The notes beneath the pieces were generated by a model. That model did no database searches. It had not been told where the DNA came from and saw nothing but the letters and a program-made list of their open reading frames with translations. Below, in pieces: positions 11,513 to 24,480 of a stretch of 64,000 nucleotides of DNA (the stretch's first letter is position 1; every line of letters begins with the position of its first letter). The DNA comes from Eurosta solidaginis (taxonomy: Eukaryota > Arthropoda > Insecta > Diptera > Tephritidae): the NCBI RefSeq assembly GCF_040869045.1, contig NC_090322.1, positions 189,843,477 to 189,907,476 of the forward strand, given 5' to 3'. The translations under genes and the position numbers were made by a program.

Positions 11513-12911
11513 TATTTGCCCACCTCTAGCACCTTCGTTGTGACGTCGTCGTCCTCCCCTTGCCCTTTTGGTTTAGAATGTTCGAAGCCCCCTTCAGCCT
11601 CTTGTAACTGTTGTGCCGGGTGTTCCTCCGTGCGACTCCCAGCACCATCTGGCTGTTGGTCCTCTTCTAACACCTTCGTGGTGACGTCGGCTACCTCCAC
11701 CTGTCTTTTTTCCTTTAGGCTTTTGAGGTCCTTTTCGACTTCGCCCACTACCAGCGTGTTAGGATTTTTATCCTCGGGACTTCTTTTCCTGAGTCGCATA
11801 TAAATTTTGCCTGTACCAAAGACCATTTTTCCAAGATGCGTGTACAGTATATCCTCCGCCTGCTTATTTATTTGGAAGATGTAGAACTGACCTTCCTCCA
11901 TAGGCCGAGATACAGTAAGTACCTTCCAATCCTGTGTCGGTATGTTTGGATTCTGATTCTGCAGAAGTCGCAGTGTATCCTCCGACTTCATCGCGCATGG
12001 TATCCATACCTTACCTTTTGGTGCCGTGGGGATTTGCGCTTTATCCACCACCTCAAACCGCAAGTACGTGCCTTGCCTTTGGAGGTTTGGAACCAATTTC
12101 TCCAGCCACGGCAAGCTCGCGACTTTGTCGCACGCTATCATCTTCACACCATTATACCATCCCCCCGAATCAAAGGTTGGAAGGAGCTTACTTGGTTCTT
12201 ACCGCATCATTTTAAGCATTCAGCTAATAAGTTCCCTTTCTACAGATCTCCACCTGTCAGTAGTCATATGTCCGAAAGGACTGCTACGATCAACCAGCGC
12301 CACAGTCAGTGACTGCTTTGCCACGTCACTCATCTTCTTGGGAAATCCGGAGGCTTAGTGTTAACGCCCGCTGGCACTTCCGAGATAGCCGGAGTCTTAG
12401 ATTTAACTTCCTTTAGCACCTCCGAGAGAGCCGGAGTCTTAGCGTTATCTCCCTTTGGCTTGTCTCCTACTTCCGTAGTTGCAACTTCCCTCTGACTCGC
12501 AGCTTTCGAGGTAGTTGCTACCTCGCTATTGGGGCCCATCCGTCTTACAGCATTGGGCCTACTTGTCTTGTCTATGCAACTGCCCTGCCTCGCGGCTCTG
12601 GGACTGGGTCCTTTCTGCTTCTTGAGAGCAGGCTTGTCGCCTTCCGCCGAACGTTGTCTCTTCATTCTGCAGAACCAAGGGTTTCTAGCAGCCAACCTTT
12701 TGAACTGCCTTCGACCTATTTCTACCGCCTCATGGGCCCATTCCAAGTGCTCGATCTCCACTTCTGTTGGTTCGACCTTTGCTCCCAGGCGTTGGAGAAT
12801 TCTTAGTGCTGCACGGTACTGCGAGAGAGCTCTTTTACTTCCTCTGCTCCGTATTTTTCTCCACTCCTCTACTCCGTTTTCATTTGTGTGCTTTTCCAAA
12901 ACGGAGTTCAT
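11512..12911 (-). pseudogene. LINE ORF1 (RNA-binding/Gag-like), broken
   Basis: ORF1 starts at ATG 12911 and runs 193 codons to a stop at 12330. A second frame then carries SLTVALVDRSSPFGHM and, after two in-frame stops, WLEKLVPNLQ to a stop at 11512. The first part is basic with a KR-rich segment (about residues 85-115) and repeated KTPA.SEV segments. The second half resembles the DUF4780-type domain seen in insect LOA-like ORF1 proteins (recognised from memory). It would bind element RNA in the ribonucleoprotein particle. No CCHC knuckles are present, in contrast with many Jockey and I ORF1 proteins. The indel near 12310-12330 and stops near 12180-12230 break it. Confidence 0.65.
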
Positions 12912-13275
12912 TTAATCAGCGCTACTCTCGCTCCCCCAGTTCGACGCATCGCTTAATGCGTATTTGTCGTCCTTGGCTTGCGACTCAGTCCTCCTCTTAT
13001 CATCCTCCTTATTACAATTTGGTAATGAGTCGTTCATCTTGGTCGTACGACCACCTGCCCGACAAGGCGGGCTCAGCGGTCCAGTATTATATACGGGGAA
13101 AGGACCGTAAGCCGCAGCAGCGCCCCTTACTGTAGTAAGGCCATCAATACTTCCCCAGGTGCCCCGGTATCGGGAAGGCTCCGTTCGAATACAGCCGAAT
13201 TTATCCCCCGTCCAATAGACACGGTCCGCAGAACACCCTGGATTAGGGGGTCGGCAGAGCATGGACTTACGCTAA
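12912..13275 (-). promoter_or_regulatory. 5' untranslated region of the LOA-like LINE
   Basis: The GC-richer stretch between the ORF1 start and the sharp change to AT-rich DNA at about 13275 is taken as the 5' UTR, where LINEs of this kind carry an internal promoter. A frame is open through it but lacks any family motif. The promoter role is inferred from position only. Confidence 0.4.
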
Positions 13276-14629
13276 AAAAAAGGCCGAGGAACAATTTTTA
13301 ACTATTACGGCATCTCTACAGTCACTACAGCTGCGAAACGAAACTTTTAATTATTGCAGTATAGCAGTTTTCGTAAAATCAACTATATTTCATATAAGTT
13401 ATAGTTTTATCCTTGAAGAAAAAATTAACATAAGTGGCTAAAAAGAACAAATCACGCGAAATGTAGAAGGCGTCGGCTGAAAACATTTTAATGAATTATT
13501 CCTAAAGAGATTCTGGACGAAATATACTGAATAGGTGATTTATCCACTCGTTATCGAAGTGAACGACCACGAAAGACCACTGAACGAATTAATAGGAATA
13601 TCTTCATGATAGCTGAGTATATTTAAAACTGTTCCAGAAACTCCCGCGGAATTTAAGGATATTATAAATATGAAAACTATAATATTGTTGGTCCGCCGTG
13701 ACTTGAGGTAAAATAATAAGTGATACCTGGTAGAATAAAACCAGCTTCTTACCACAAAAATTATTTCCCCTAAACTAAACTGGTTCTGCGAAAAATGAAA
13801 CTGGCCTCGGAGCGACTGGGGACGAGTCATATTCTCTGATTAGCGCAAAATAAATATATACAATTTAGTTTTTTACCATCTTGAATGCTGTCATTGTAGG
13901 CGGCGGAGTTAGCGTAACTCCTCATTAACAAAATCTAAGTAACTCTCCAGGTTTTTAATGCGTACCACGCCATTATATACGGATAATACTTCACTGTTAC
14001 CTTAACGCAGTTTTGACTCAATCTTACTGATTTTTGGGACATACTACACATCGCGAATCTTAACTGAATAAAATTTGTTTTGCACCCATAAGAGAATATG
14101 AATGATAGCAATCGTTCCCTGTCCAATTAATGTTTTCGTAATACTAGCTAGCGTGCGGGAGCGCTTTTTTGTGCTGGAATGCGGGATTGTTTTATAGCTA
14201 TGGGTCATCAAATTATTTTTCCTCAAGAAACGCTGTATCGTTGTGATTCTAATTTTCATCATTATACTATCTTTAAATTCAATGGCGAGTTCTGCAGCAG
14301 TTTCAAATCATCAACGTGGTCATTCGTTTTCAAAATGACGGGATAGTCGGGATGATTCATTGCACTATGCATCCCCCACGCTATTCCTATTTTGGGTTGT
14401 TTGCGGCTTGTAGACATTTATGTAAATTTCTTTCTTAAGGATAACACTATTAAATATCATTGCTTTTATGAAAATTGCTAGTGGCTCTCTAACTTTGTTA
14501 TCTTAACATATCATATGAGCTGACGTATTACCAATATTGACCATAAGAACTAAAAATGTTCTTTTAGGAGCTGAAGTGACCTGCAAATACTTCAAAATGG
14601 AAACGATTTTCGTCGGTGTTTTTTTTACC
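13276..14629. other. Unassigned AT-rich DNA
   Basis: I see no gene or repeat boundary that I can support. Confidence 0.4.
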
Positions 14630-14990
14630 GCAAGTGTATTATGTATTTCTGATAAATAAGTGACCACTTTTCGATATAAAATCGACAAAATACAGGCAAA
14701 AGATGTCGACAAAAAAATTGATAACTCTTCGATAATCTTTTTTATCTGTTCAAAGTTTATAAAACGTAAAAAAATGGACAACTCTTCTATATCTTGTCGA
14801 TAGCATACCCATAATAAACCGATAGCTCGTCGATAAGAAATGGATAGCAGACCCACATTTCATCATTAGCAAACCAATGACTTAGCGATAAAAAACCGTT
14901 AGCAGTTCGATAACCAATTGACAACACGCCACCCGGTTTCGGTTCCGGCTTCCTTTTATTTTCCTTTGTTGGTTAATGATGTATGTGGCG
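14630..14990 (-). repeat. TTATCGA-rich array (copy 1)
   Basis: Short words related to TCGATAA recur at irregular spacing (for example CTTTTCGATA, CTCTTCGATAA, CTTGTCGATAG, CTCGTCGATAAG). The right flank, GGTTTCGGTTCCGGCTTCC, is the reverse complement of a flank (AAACCGAAACCGGAAGG) preceding the array at 38400. The array is therefore part of a larger dispersed repeat in minus orientation. Confidence 0.6.
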
Positions 14991-16185
14991 CAGGAATTAG
15001 AAAAAAAACATGGCTTTAGTGGGATGTGTTTATCAACAGTGTGCGGTTTCGATTTCCACTCTCGGAAGAAAGGGCTTTATGGAGATTTCCAAAGTTATAA
15101 TCGAATCATTTTAGTCTCGCCAGTTCTTACTTCGTGATATTTCAATTTTTCTCAAATAATTAATAATGATGAAAATAAGAAATTGCATACAAAAAATCTT
15201 CAAGGCATTCAAAAACACATAGGCAATTCACGCTTTACAATAGGAGCTAGCTAACATGATTAGTTATTATTGTTCCTAATTCAAATTACTAAATTTTTCA
15301 AACTACATTTTTTAAATAAAAATCCCTTGTATGAATAACACAACATACATAAATTAATATATTTCAATGCAGAATTACTACAAAAAACGGTATGCTTTTA
15401 ATGTGCCTTAACACAGAGATCAGCTTTCTGCACTATTTTAAAATAACGGTTCTACACAACAACATTTCGAATGCAATAATCGCCCATAATCAAGTGAAGT
15501 ATATATACATATATCCTTATTAGGGTGCTTCATTTGAGATGACTATGTTATATCCCAACCTCACTTCTTAAATTGTTTATAATATTTCACATATTCTCTA
15601 ATATAGAAATATACTTAACACAATCCAAATTCAAGTTCTAGCAAACCTCTCCTTTTTTCCCGTATTTTAGGCAAATATTAATGTTCCATTGGAGACCCTT
15701 TTTGCTGATATGCGACATATCTGCTGAGGTATATACAAACAAATCTAGTCCAAAGCAAATAAACAGTTAGCAACGTTCTGTGTACACAACCTGTTCTCGC
15801 CAACTGAAAGATCTATCTATTATCATAAATATGGATTAAAGATCTCTGAGCATCAAGAAGGGCAGATCTTAAAAAGCTTTTATTTTTCATTAAATGGGCT
15901 GATTCTTGGAACAGTTTAAATATATTAGTCGAATTTTTAAATGCTGCACAGTACAAAAACATTCTTGAATCTGTGATATTGCCACAGTGGATATTCAAGG
16001 AAAACACATTTCCATGCAATCGCAATCACAGGCCCAATCACAACGTTCATAGTATGATCATTTAACTGCTTCAATTGAAGCCAATGCACGTAATTTGCTG
16101 CGGCTAAGCGGAGTTCCTGCAGAAAAAGTGAGACAATCACGCTAGAAAGTTGGTTGCCGTACTTGTACCAACTGCGCTTCAGTCT
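14991..16185. other. Unassigned AT-rich DNA
   Basis: Nothing recognisable on either strand. Confidence 0.35.
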
Positions 16186-16668
16186 AAGCCCTAATTTAAT
16201 TTAATTTGAATTTGTTTTCATTTGATTTAATCAAATTTAACTTAATTTAATTTATTTTAATTTAATCTAGTTTAGTTTAATTACTTCAACTCTATTTAAT
16301 TTAATTTAATTTAATTTACTTTAATTTAATTTAATTTAATTTAATTTAATTTAATTTAATTTTTTTTATTTTATTTTATTTTATTAAATTTCATTTTATT
16401 TTATTTTTTTTAATTGAATTTCATTTAATTTAATCTACTTTAATATAGTTTAATTTAATTAAATTTAGCTTAATTTAATTAAATTAATTTAAATTAAATT
16501 TATCCAATTTAATTTAAATAAATTTCATTTATTTTAATTTAATTTGATTTAATTTAATTTGACTTAGTTTAATTTAACTTAATTTTATTTTATTTTTTTT
16601 TTTTTTAATTTATTTTTTTTATTTTATTTTTTTTTTTCAATTTAATTTAATTTAATTTAATTGAGTTA
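16186..16668. repeat. (TTTAA)n simple-sequence tract
   Basis: Almost 480 bp consists of a pentanucleotide repeat, AATTT/TTTAA, with interruptions and poly-T runs (about 16370-16410 and 16590-16640). Purity is greatest near 16300-16365. Such tracts arise by slippage. No coding content. Confidence 0.9.
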
Positions 16669-16889
16669 ATCATTCTGTATTACTCCATATATTACATATA
16701 CCAATATTACACACTACGCCTGCATTTGCATTATGCGTGCATACATATTTCCCCCATATATGGTATCAAATACAAACTCTACTTTTACGCCTACACTTAT
16801 GCTCACGCTCCGGCAAAGATGTTTACACATCAAAAATTACACAACATTCAAAATTAAAACTGAGCTTTGCTAAGCTTACATATTTTCTA

Positions 16890-17735
16890 TAAGGTACAAA
16901 TAAGGTTAGGTCAAGGATGCTCAACAAAAGAACGGTGATGGATTTAAATCTGCCTTTGTCTAGCCCACAAGAAGGGGAATCCTGTAAACTACACCAGCTA
17001 TAACGGAATTAGTCTTCTTAATTTCGTATATAAGGGCCTGTCAAATATGTTGTGACAAAGACTGAAACCCTACCCGAAAGCCGCCTTTGACTTTGTTTCC
17101 CTACAAAACCTTTACGGCTGTGCAGAATTGAGACGGACCTCTCCGAGCCGTTCGAAACTAAGTTTTTCTGTTTTCAGACAGGGTGCCCCCTATCGTGCGA
17201 TTTCTTTAACTTGATGCTGAAGAAAATTGGACTATCTGCAGAACTTAACTGCTCCGGAACAATATTCTACAAAATCGTGCAATTGCTGGCGTATACTGAT
17301 GGCATTATCGACCTGAAAACTGGCGCCGTAAGTTATGAATACTCCAAACATACAAAAGAAGCGGAAAAGGCGAGTTTGATGGTGAAACGAAGTAGCACCT
17401 GTCATTGAGAAAAGAGTTAGCGGCTTGACAGCCATAATTTCGAAATATTACAGGAATTTGTCTAGGAAACCACATTAACACACACAAGAGCATTAGCTTT
17501 TAAATCCAGAAAATAATCACTCTTGGCAATAAATGCTACACTGGCCAAGGTAAGCAATTGAAAAGTAAAGTCCTCTCTCTGCAAACGAAAATCATTTTTC
17601 TCTTATATCAATAACAAAACAATTGTATAAAGCAATATGAGCATATCTCGCTAATTAAATACAGATGAAAATCATTCTCTTTAAGGCACTTATTATACCC
17701 GTCCTGCTATATTGTGTAGAGGCTGGAAGTGTTCG
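16890..17735 (+). mobile_element. RTE-like LINE relic (RT domain)
   Basis: Plus-strand blocks of a non-LTR RT are visible across frames. KKGNPVNYTSYNGISLLN starts near 16968; a short block reading LKPYPKAAFDF follows a stop; LSEPFET-type bases lie near 17135; FRQG near 17175; FYKIVQLLAYTDG (about 17265-17305) carries the catalytic box; ITLANRCY-like bases lie near 17515; and FKALIIPVLLYC near 17680. The YADD box reads YTDG, so two of its four residues are changed. The fingers region between LKPY and PKAAF is deleted. The same family is read on the minus strand at 34060-36970. Clade name is by resemblance only. Confidence 0.65.
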
Positions 17736-18308
17736 GGAGAGAAGTTTATTTATTTATTTCTTTATTAGTCTACAAATTTAACAATTAATCAGACTAAATA
17801 TAGTTAACGATTACAGATTAATTACAGAAGCATACAAATTGAACAAAATTATATTATAAAATATGTCTATATATTATTAAATTAGTTGTCGGAATGGACT
17901 GTGATGCCAAGCAACGGGAATTGAGTATTAGTGCTGTCGTAATGGACGTGATTTCGAGCAGCTGATGTATATTTGACACACAACAAGTAGGGCTGCGATG
18001 TGTGGGAGGATGGAGAGAACGTGACTCTAAGCCACCCGCCCAGAGTTACTGGAGCTGGTGGTAAGAGTGGGAGGTTGGAAAGGACGTGATTCCAAGCCAC
18101 CCACCCAAATCATTGTGTATTTAAGGTACTGAGCAGATATTTTTTTATTACTAAAGATTTTCGGACCTCTTCGGGAAGAATTAAATATGACGCTCCGGCT
18201 AAGAAAGTGGATTTTATCGGAATCCGCCAAAGTAAGCAGAGCAAGAGGGCGACCCCATTCCGCTGGTAGTACTTGGTGGAAAACGAGAACCCTGCATTAT
18301 TAGCATTA
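17736..18308. other. Unassigned DNA with a short duplicated segment
   Basis: No gene is recognised. A segment near 17995-18105 holds two similar pieces, GTGACTCTAAGCCACCCGCC and GTGATTCCAAGCCACCCACC, about 70 bp apart. Confidence 0.4.
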
Positions 18309-19135
18309 CTAGAGCACCCGACAGACTTTGTCCTGCCCAAAAATTGGGTTTCCTACATATCAGAAAACCGCTCCCTTTTTCTCTTCACCCTCTATCACAT
18401 TATTTTTTACTTTGTCCTCCAACTTTCTTCTTATTCTTGTCTATTTCTTATTTTGATTATCTTCCTCCAACTACCAAACCCATTTCCTTTCTTAGCTCTG
18501 CCTTCCAACGCCTACTTGCCCACTTCTACTTAAACACTCTCCATCGCGCTCCCTTTTTTATCTCCTTCATTTCCTGCTCCTACTTACTTTCCTCTACCTC
18601 ACCCCTTTCTATTTCTCTCTCTTATTTACCTTTTTCTCTTTTTCAGCTTTTGGCATTTCGTAAAACTTTACCTTTCCCTCTCGCTCTTCTTTTTATCCAC
18701 CATTCTTTGTTAAAACCTTCATTAACACATCCTACTTGATACCCATATTGCGAAAACACTGGTATCACACTGGTAGAAATTTTGAGCTACGTATATCTCA
18801 GAAATGGGTTTACACATGGGTCCCAGCAGCTTTGATTTTTAAAACTAGCTCATCCGGTTTTGAGTTAGTTACCAACAGATTTCCGGAAAGAAAGGGTCCC
18901 ACTTATCTATCTTGTCGTAGGGGTCCACTGTGCCAAATTTGAAGCAAATCGTAAAATAAATTTTAATTTTTGTAAATGATCAGCCCTTCGTCTTCGCGTA
19001 AAGACTAGAAGGAAAATGCACCCCATTTTGTATCTAAAGTATATCTCCTTTCACACACACAATTTCGTCAGAATCAGTCCAGTTATTAAAAGTGAGTTTA
19101 GACAAAATCACACGTACCGTGTGAACAGTTAATTT
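18309..19135 (-). mobile_element. Old Helitron-like copy
   Basis: At 18308-18312 the sequence A|CTAG is followed by AGCACCCGACAGACTTTGTCC, related to the terminal hairpin of the Helitrons at 30670 and 62327. On the minus strand this would be the 3' end (hairpin then CTAG). A long C/T-rich stretch (18370-18740) parallels the same interval in those copies. The far end near 19060-19100 (AATTTCGTCAGAATCAGTCC) resembles their opposite end. Divergence is high and the 129-bp array is absent. Confidence 0.45.
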
Positions 19136-19889
19136 TAACTTCGAAAGCTTTCCTTATTTCATTCTTTTCTCAAAAACAATTAGATATCAGTTTCATCAAA
19201 CAGCGCTGATATCAACTATTTCACAAATCCAATAAATTGCGTACCAAATTTTATACTTTAATAGCCGAACATTTTAAAGTCCTTGTCACAAATTTCAACA
19301 AAGACCGATGTTTGCCTTGAAAGCATAATTAAATTACAGCAAATGTTTAACTAATACATATAAAGAGCCTTTTTTTTGCGAATGGGTTTTAATTTAATAC
19401 TGTTTACACAATTTTAAAAATAACGACGAAATTGCTGAAAAAAGGAAATTATATAAGTAAATAATATGTGCGTGTATAATCCTTATCCGTACTTGTCGCT
19501 TAAATCTATTGTGGTCCTTTATTCAATTCCTTCATTATAGTATGTTCGCTGTCTTGCTCGTTTACGTTTTTTCTAAATTTCAGTCGTTTGGAATTGTAGA
19601 AAGATTGATGTTAGCCCATTTTAATCTTGTTAAACAACTGATGATAGATAGTGTGCCATAAAGTAGGATAACTGTTATATAATATCGAAGTATGTTTGTA
19701 AGTATGTGTATAAAATATTTATTATGTATTTGAATGCATGTATTATGGGAACAAAAGCGTATAAATATCGTAAATAAGTTTATGTATTTTTTATACTCAG
19801 CTGTGTTTAAGCTAGGTTATATGTTTTAGAATTAGCCGGTTAATATAGATCATACATTGATGAAACGGTAAAGCCCAACTAGGAATCAG
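19136..19889. other. Unassigned AT-rich DNA
   Basis: Nothing recognisable. Confidence 0.35.
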
Positions 19890-21290
19890 GCTTGCGATGT
19901 GTAAACAACTCACGGTATGGGGTAATCCCGAACGCGTAGTCTCTGTAAGCTGTATGCTATATGGGGGAATACAGAATGTAAGCGTAGGTGAAGTACACTG
20001 TAATGTGTGAGAACAGTGTCGATAACAAAGTCTATATGAGCGAAATCAGACAGAAAACCAAAGAAAGTCAAGGCATGGGTTTGTAATCTAAGAGTTATGG
20101 GTTTGTTATCGACGAGCTACCAGTTAGGTGTAGGAGTGTTATCGGCGAGACATAGAGATCTTTCGATATGTTAAGGAAGTGTTACAAATTTGCTATCGAT
20201 AGCAATGAATTAACAACTTTTATGGACCATATATCGGACTTTTATCAAAAAGGTGTCGATTTGCGATCGAAAATTTAACAATACTGTGGCGAATATTAGC
20301 ATCACTGTGCTGTTAATAAATAATCACAACAACAAATACAGCAAGCAGCAAAACTTATGTACATGCATACACACAACCAGTAGCTCGAAGTGAAGAGATA
20401 TCACACACACACATGTAGTCGTCAGCCGAAATTGTTAATCACACATACGCATGCATATAGCTAAATTACCAAGCAGGAGATACAACAGTTCTAGAAGGTG
20501 AAACGTCTAGACCTTAGGAGAAATATGCGGACGAGGCAACAGAGAGAATAAAAGCAGCGCAAGCTGAGGAATGAATAATGAGTTTGGTTTAAACACGCTT
20601 TTGTGAAGTACGTGATATTAAAGTATAAATGCACTACTCCCAAAGTAGACTAAATAAAGACCATTTTGCAATACTGAATATTGCAGTTATTTATTCGACA
20701 GTTCAGCAATTCGAACGTTAGCAGAAGGTGAATAATTCGTTACAATATGTTATAAAAAAGTTATCGAAGTGCTGCAGCCAAATTATCGATTTGTTATCGG
20801 AGTGTTACCAGTTTAATATATCGGCTTGTTACCGACGAGTTAACGGTTTGTTATAAGAGTGTTATCGACGAGTTATATAGAGATTCGTCGATTTGTTAAC
20901 GAGGCGCTATAAGTTTGCGGTGGATAACAAAGGTTTTTAATGAGTTAAAAACTTTAATCAACGATATATCGCATTTTTATCGAGAATATATCGATTTACT
21001 ATTATTTTAAAAAAAATTTCTATTTGTAATAGAAAAATCATTGATTTGTTATAGGAGTGTTACCAGTTTCATATCGACGTGCTATTAATTTTTTAACAAA
21101 AAAATTAGCGACACTTTTTTGGAAGTATAACTATTTATTATTATTTAAAAAGTGTTCGATTCGTTATAGAAAAATTATCGTATTGTTATCGGCGTGTTAT
21201 TAGTTTGATGTCGGCGTGTTGTGGATTTGTTATCAAAAACGTATCGATATTTTATTGAAAATATATCGATTTATTGTCGAAAGTTAGATG
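19890..21290 (+). repeat. TTATCGA-rich array (copy 2), split by a solo LTR
   Basis: From about 20090 to 21290 variants of GTTATCGATTTGTTATCG recur, with spacers near 18-22 bp. The left flank (GGGGGAATACAGAATGTAAG at about 19960) matches a flank near 38093 (GGCGGAATCCAGAATGTGAG), so a dispersed repeat unit is involved. The array is interrupted at 20285-20744 by a solo LTR. Confidence 0.65.
20285..20744 (+). mobile_element. Solo LTR of a Ty3/gypsy element
   Basis: The segment begins TGTGGCGAATATTAG and ends ATTCGTTACA, matching the ends of the full gypsy LTRs at 43743 and 48921 read on their coding strand. A TATA-like GAATAAAAGCAGCGC is near 20550 and an AATAAAG polyadenylation signal near 20653. 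It is about 460 bp, shorter than its relative at 57084. Flanking tetranucleotides are ATAC (left) and ATAT (right), one change from a perfect duplication. No internal region is present, so LTR-LTR recombination removed it. Confidence 0.8.
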
Positions 21291-24200
21291 GAAACGGTCC
21301 TTCGTGGAGCCACCACATCTGTGCTTATGCCCAACCTCGTTTTGGCATTCAGTAGCTGTTAAATGAGCCTAAAAACGGCCACATCTCTCAGTTGAGGTTG
21401 AAGAACTTCCTGAGAATTAAAAAAATTGATCACATCCCTCAGTTAGTCTGAAACGTGCTTCACACAATAATCCTACAACCATACTGAATTGTATAATCAA
21501 TAAAATGTTTAATTTTAAAATTAATTTTGGTTGGGTGGTGAACGCTTTAATAAGTTTGTGTTATTTCGAAAAATTATATTGACCCTCTAACATGCCTTTA
21601 TGTGGCTGGCAACTCCACGCTCTGTGCTAACGCCGAAAACTTGTAATCTGGACTACGACCGAAAGATTATTATTTTATTATACTTTTGTCACAAGATTCG
21701 CCACCCAAGAAAAGTTTCGCATTTCAGGCTACTTTTTGTAGTATTCGACAAAAACTCCTGCTAAACAATTTTTAATTGTAAGTCATTCTTAACTTTTCCC
21801 ATTTTCCATATTTCACATGCCATTCGTGGTTATCTTTACAAAAATATTCATTAAAATATTCATCAATCATTTAATTTTGAATATTGATGAAAAAAAAATT
21901 GGTTCCTGTGATGCGCTCGGGAACACGCATACTGAAAATTGGTGTTCATTTATTTTGCTGATATGGCAACCCCACACGACGAAATTGAAGTTTTAAGTGA
22001 AAGAGAATGAAAGAATGCAAATGGAAGAAGAAGAATTTCATTACATAATAAACATGATTATGGTAAGTAAACAAGTTGTAAAATTGTATAATTTGTGTTA
22101 AATTAATCATTTTAATAACTTCTTGGAAATAGTTTTTGGAATTTTGAAGAGTTGGTTCTCCGAGCGTGCACCCGATGCAAAAACGTAGAGCGTTTGTGAG
22201 GCCCTCTGCACGCCAATGCGATGGCTGTGTGGTAAGCAGAAATTAATTAGAGACAAATGGATTCTAATCTGTTGTGTTTAATCTTCAAAAAGTACCATTG
22301 TCATTCATTGGGACCATTGTCAAAGCGAGATATAGTGCAATGAAGTTATGATAATTTACGATCATTTCGATACCTTCTCTAAAGCCCTTGAAAAGCCCCA
22401 AGCCTCAAGAAAAACTTCAAAGGTGAATTTATTGTTTTCCGAATAATACGCTTCTGGTGCTGCCTAAAAGAATTTTCCAACCATGCGGACTTTGTATTCA
22501 AATTTATTAACTTCTCAAAGATTTTAAGCAAGAAATATTGTAAAACATTATCAGAGCAAGAACCAAGTCTACACCGATAGTGGGAATGAATACGGGGTAT
22601 ACTAAATTTAATAATAACTAGACGACTAAAGCTTCGATTGAGGCGTTGAGGCTTCTAGCTGCTAAATATGATATATCTATCTTCCTTGAGAGCATCACTT
22701 TTACTGTTTTGCAAAGACTCCCATACGAGTATATTAGTTCCATTTGACCCTAACTCATATTTTCTTACTTGTTCTATGTTTGCTTTGAAAAACGTAAAAA
22801 AAAATTCTTGAGGACATTTGACATAAACGCGTGTTCATTCATATGAGTCATGCACATTAAATACATATATACGAACTCAAACTCTAAAATATTTAGTTTC
22901 ATGTATTTTTGTTTAATTTTTGTTCTTTATTCGCATATGGACCGTGAACTATTCCTATATCTCATTTGTCATTGTGACATTATTAGTTTTACATGATAAA
23001 GGCGCTTACCGCCGGCGGTACATAAAGCTATCGAAACATTTGAAATCTATTAATGTGACCAAATAAAAGGAGGAAGATTTGATGTTTGAGTTTTGGTGAA
23101 AATTTTCACAGAAGAAAAACAACAACTTACTCTGCCACCCAAACGTTCAATTCTTCCATTTAAGTTATGTGGCTAAGATCTGTTGCTATTTTAGTAACCG
23201 TATTTTAACGTATTCAGGCTACAACTCATGTTTTGTGTCCTTATTGACATCAAGCGTCCTAGATGTGGGTACTCTACTGCTTGTGTATTCATAAATTTTA
23301 GAGGTCCCAACCCAAGGATAATTTGTGATCCACAATTTCTATCACCCCACTTCTATAACAGGTGTTTTTACGTACCGGAGTGACTAGGCTTTTTGCGTCA
23401 ACGGGCTGTCACTGAAGCGCCATTTAGTTTGTTGAATTTTAGCTTATAATTTGTTACTTTCATAGCAGCTTGTATAGATGGACCGCTTCCACTGCGAGAA
23501 GGTGTCGAACCTATCTCCGGTTAAATAGAGTTCATCTGCCGATTAAAGATTTATTTGAAACGATCACAGTCCTTAAACTGTGATTCATGCATCCAATATA
23601 CATATGTGGACCTCACAGTTTATTCAAAACTTTTGAGATTCTCTGCTAAGCGAGACTTCACTTCACGACATCAAACAAACGCGGCTTATCAGGCCAAACT
23701 GAGTTTCTAGATCACCTGATGCAGATCAAGCCTCGAACTTTTCCACTCTAATAGACAATTAAGGCTTAAGAGCTCACCAAACTTGGAATGGCTATTACTT
23801 CTACTGAAAGGATTGTAAAACAGGATATGATGAGGTCTGGCATTCATACAGTGTAGTTTAACCTTTTTGACGCTGACACTGGCAGTAGGGATAGGACTTT
23901 TGAATGTCAGAATATTGCTGTTTGATAGATAATGCCTCGCGGATACCTTTTGGGTTGAAATCATGAATATCTACGTGCCACATGTTATCTGTTGCGCGGC
24001 AGGATATCTTCCCGCCATAGGTTTGTTACTCAAGTAATTGCGGAAATCTCAGTGCATATCGCGACCTACGATTTTCTAAATTACCACCCGACAACAGAGG
24101 ACAGGAATCTGCGAAATAAATAGTTTGAAGACGAATTGGTTCAACGATTTTCTAGTGGCTCTCGTCTACTGCATGAAGCGAAGCACTATTAATTCAACAA

Positions 24201-24480
24201 CCCTCGCGATACAACTGTCACTGCAAAGGAGTATCTCCACCGACATCGTCACGCTCGATCCCAATAAGTACACATTCGAGACAATAATAAACAACCCCTA
24301 CCGGGAGGGGCAACTCCCCGTTCAGCAAACTTAGCACTAGACAGGGATTTAATTAATCCTACAATTCCTAATCAGCTGTGGCCCTTAAACATTGCAGGTG
24401 TTCTATGCCCTCTAGCAACGTTGATTTGGAACTCAGTCACAGTTCACCCAATGTAAATATTATCATCCGTCATAAGTAAG
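21291..24480. other. Unassigned DNA, no supported gene
   Basis: No family is recognised. Notable small items are a perfect palindrome TACCGCCGGCGGTA at 23007-23020 in AT-rich DNA, an 8-bp hairpin ATCACAGT/ACTGTGAT near 23566-23587, and an open frame of 69 codons at 24125-24334 whose second half (TLDPNKYTFETIINNPY) looks protein-like but which I cannot name. Confidence 0.4.

Larger units (their letters stand above)
7890..13275 (-). mobile_element. Near full-length, inactive LOA/I-like LINE
   Basis: Read on the minus strand this is a complete non-LTR retrotransposon layout: 5' untranslated region (13275-12912), ORF1 (12911-11512), ORF2 with AP-endonuclease (11512-about 11030), linker and RT (about 11020-8949), RNase H and a C-terminal Cys/His knuckle (8968-8009), then a 3' UTR ending in tandem CCTAA units at about 7898. 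The order EN-RT-RNase H fits the I and LOA clades. The ORF1 domain style (DUF4780-like) favours LOA, which is inference. Frameshifts and stops in every domain mean it cannot move by itself. Two 3' relatives lie at 3845-5150 and 27846-28235. Target duplications were not found. Confidence 0.85.

Noticed and set aside
12912..13262. Separate 116-codon gene upstream of ORF1
   Set aside because: It lies in the LINE 5' untranslated region and shows no family motif.
18344..18739. 131-codon Leu/Phe/Ser-rich frame resembling a membrane protein
   Set aside because: It is a C/T-rich low-complexity stretch shared with the Helitron copies at 30670 and 62327.
22021..22200. Possible two-exon gene: ATGGAAGAAGAAG then GTAAGTA, acceptor near 22132, then FWNFEELVLRACTRCKN
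   Set aside because: The best reading of the second exon is not in phase with the first across this intron, and no family is recognised.
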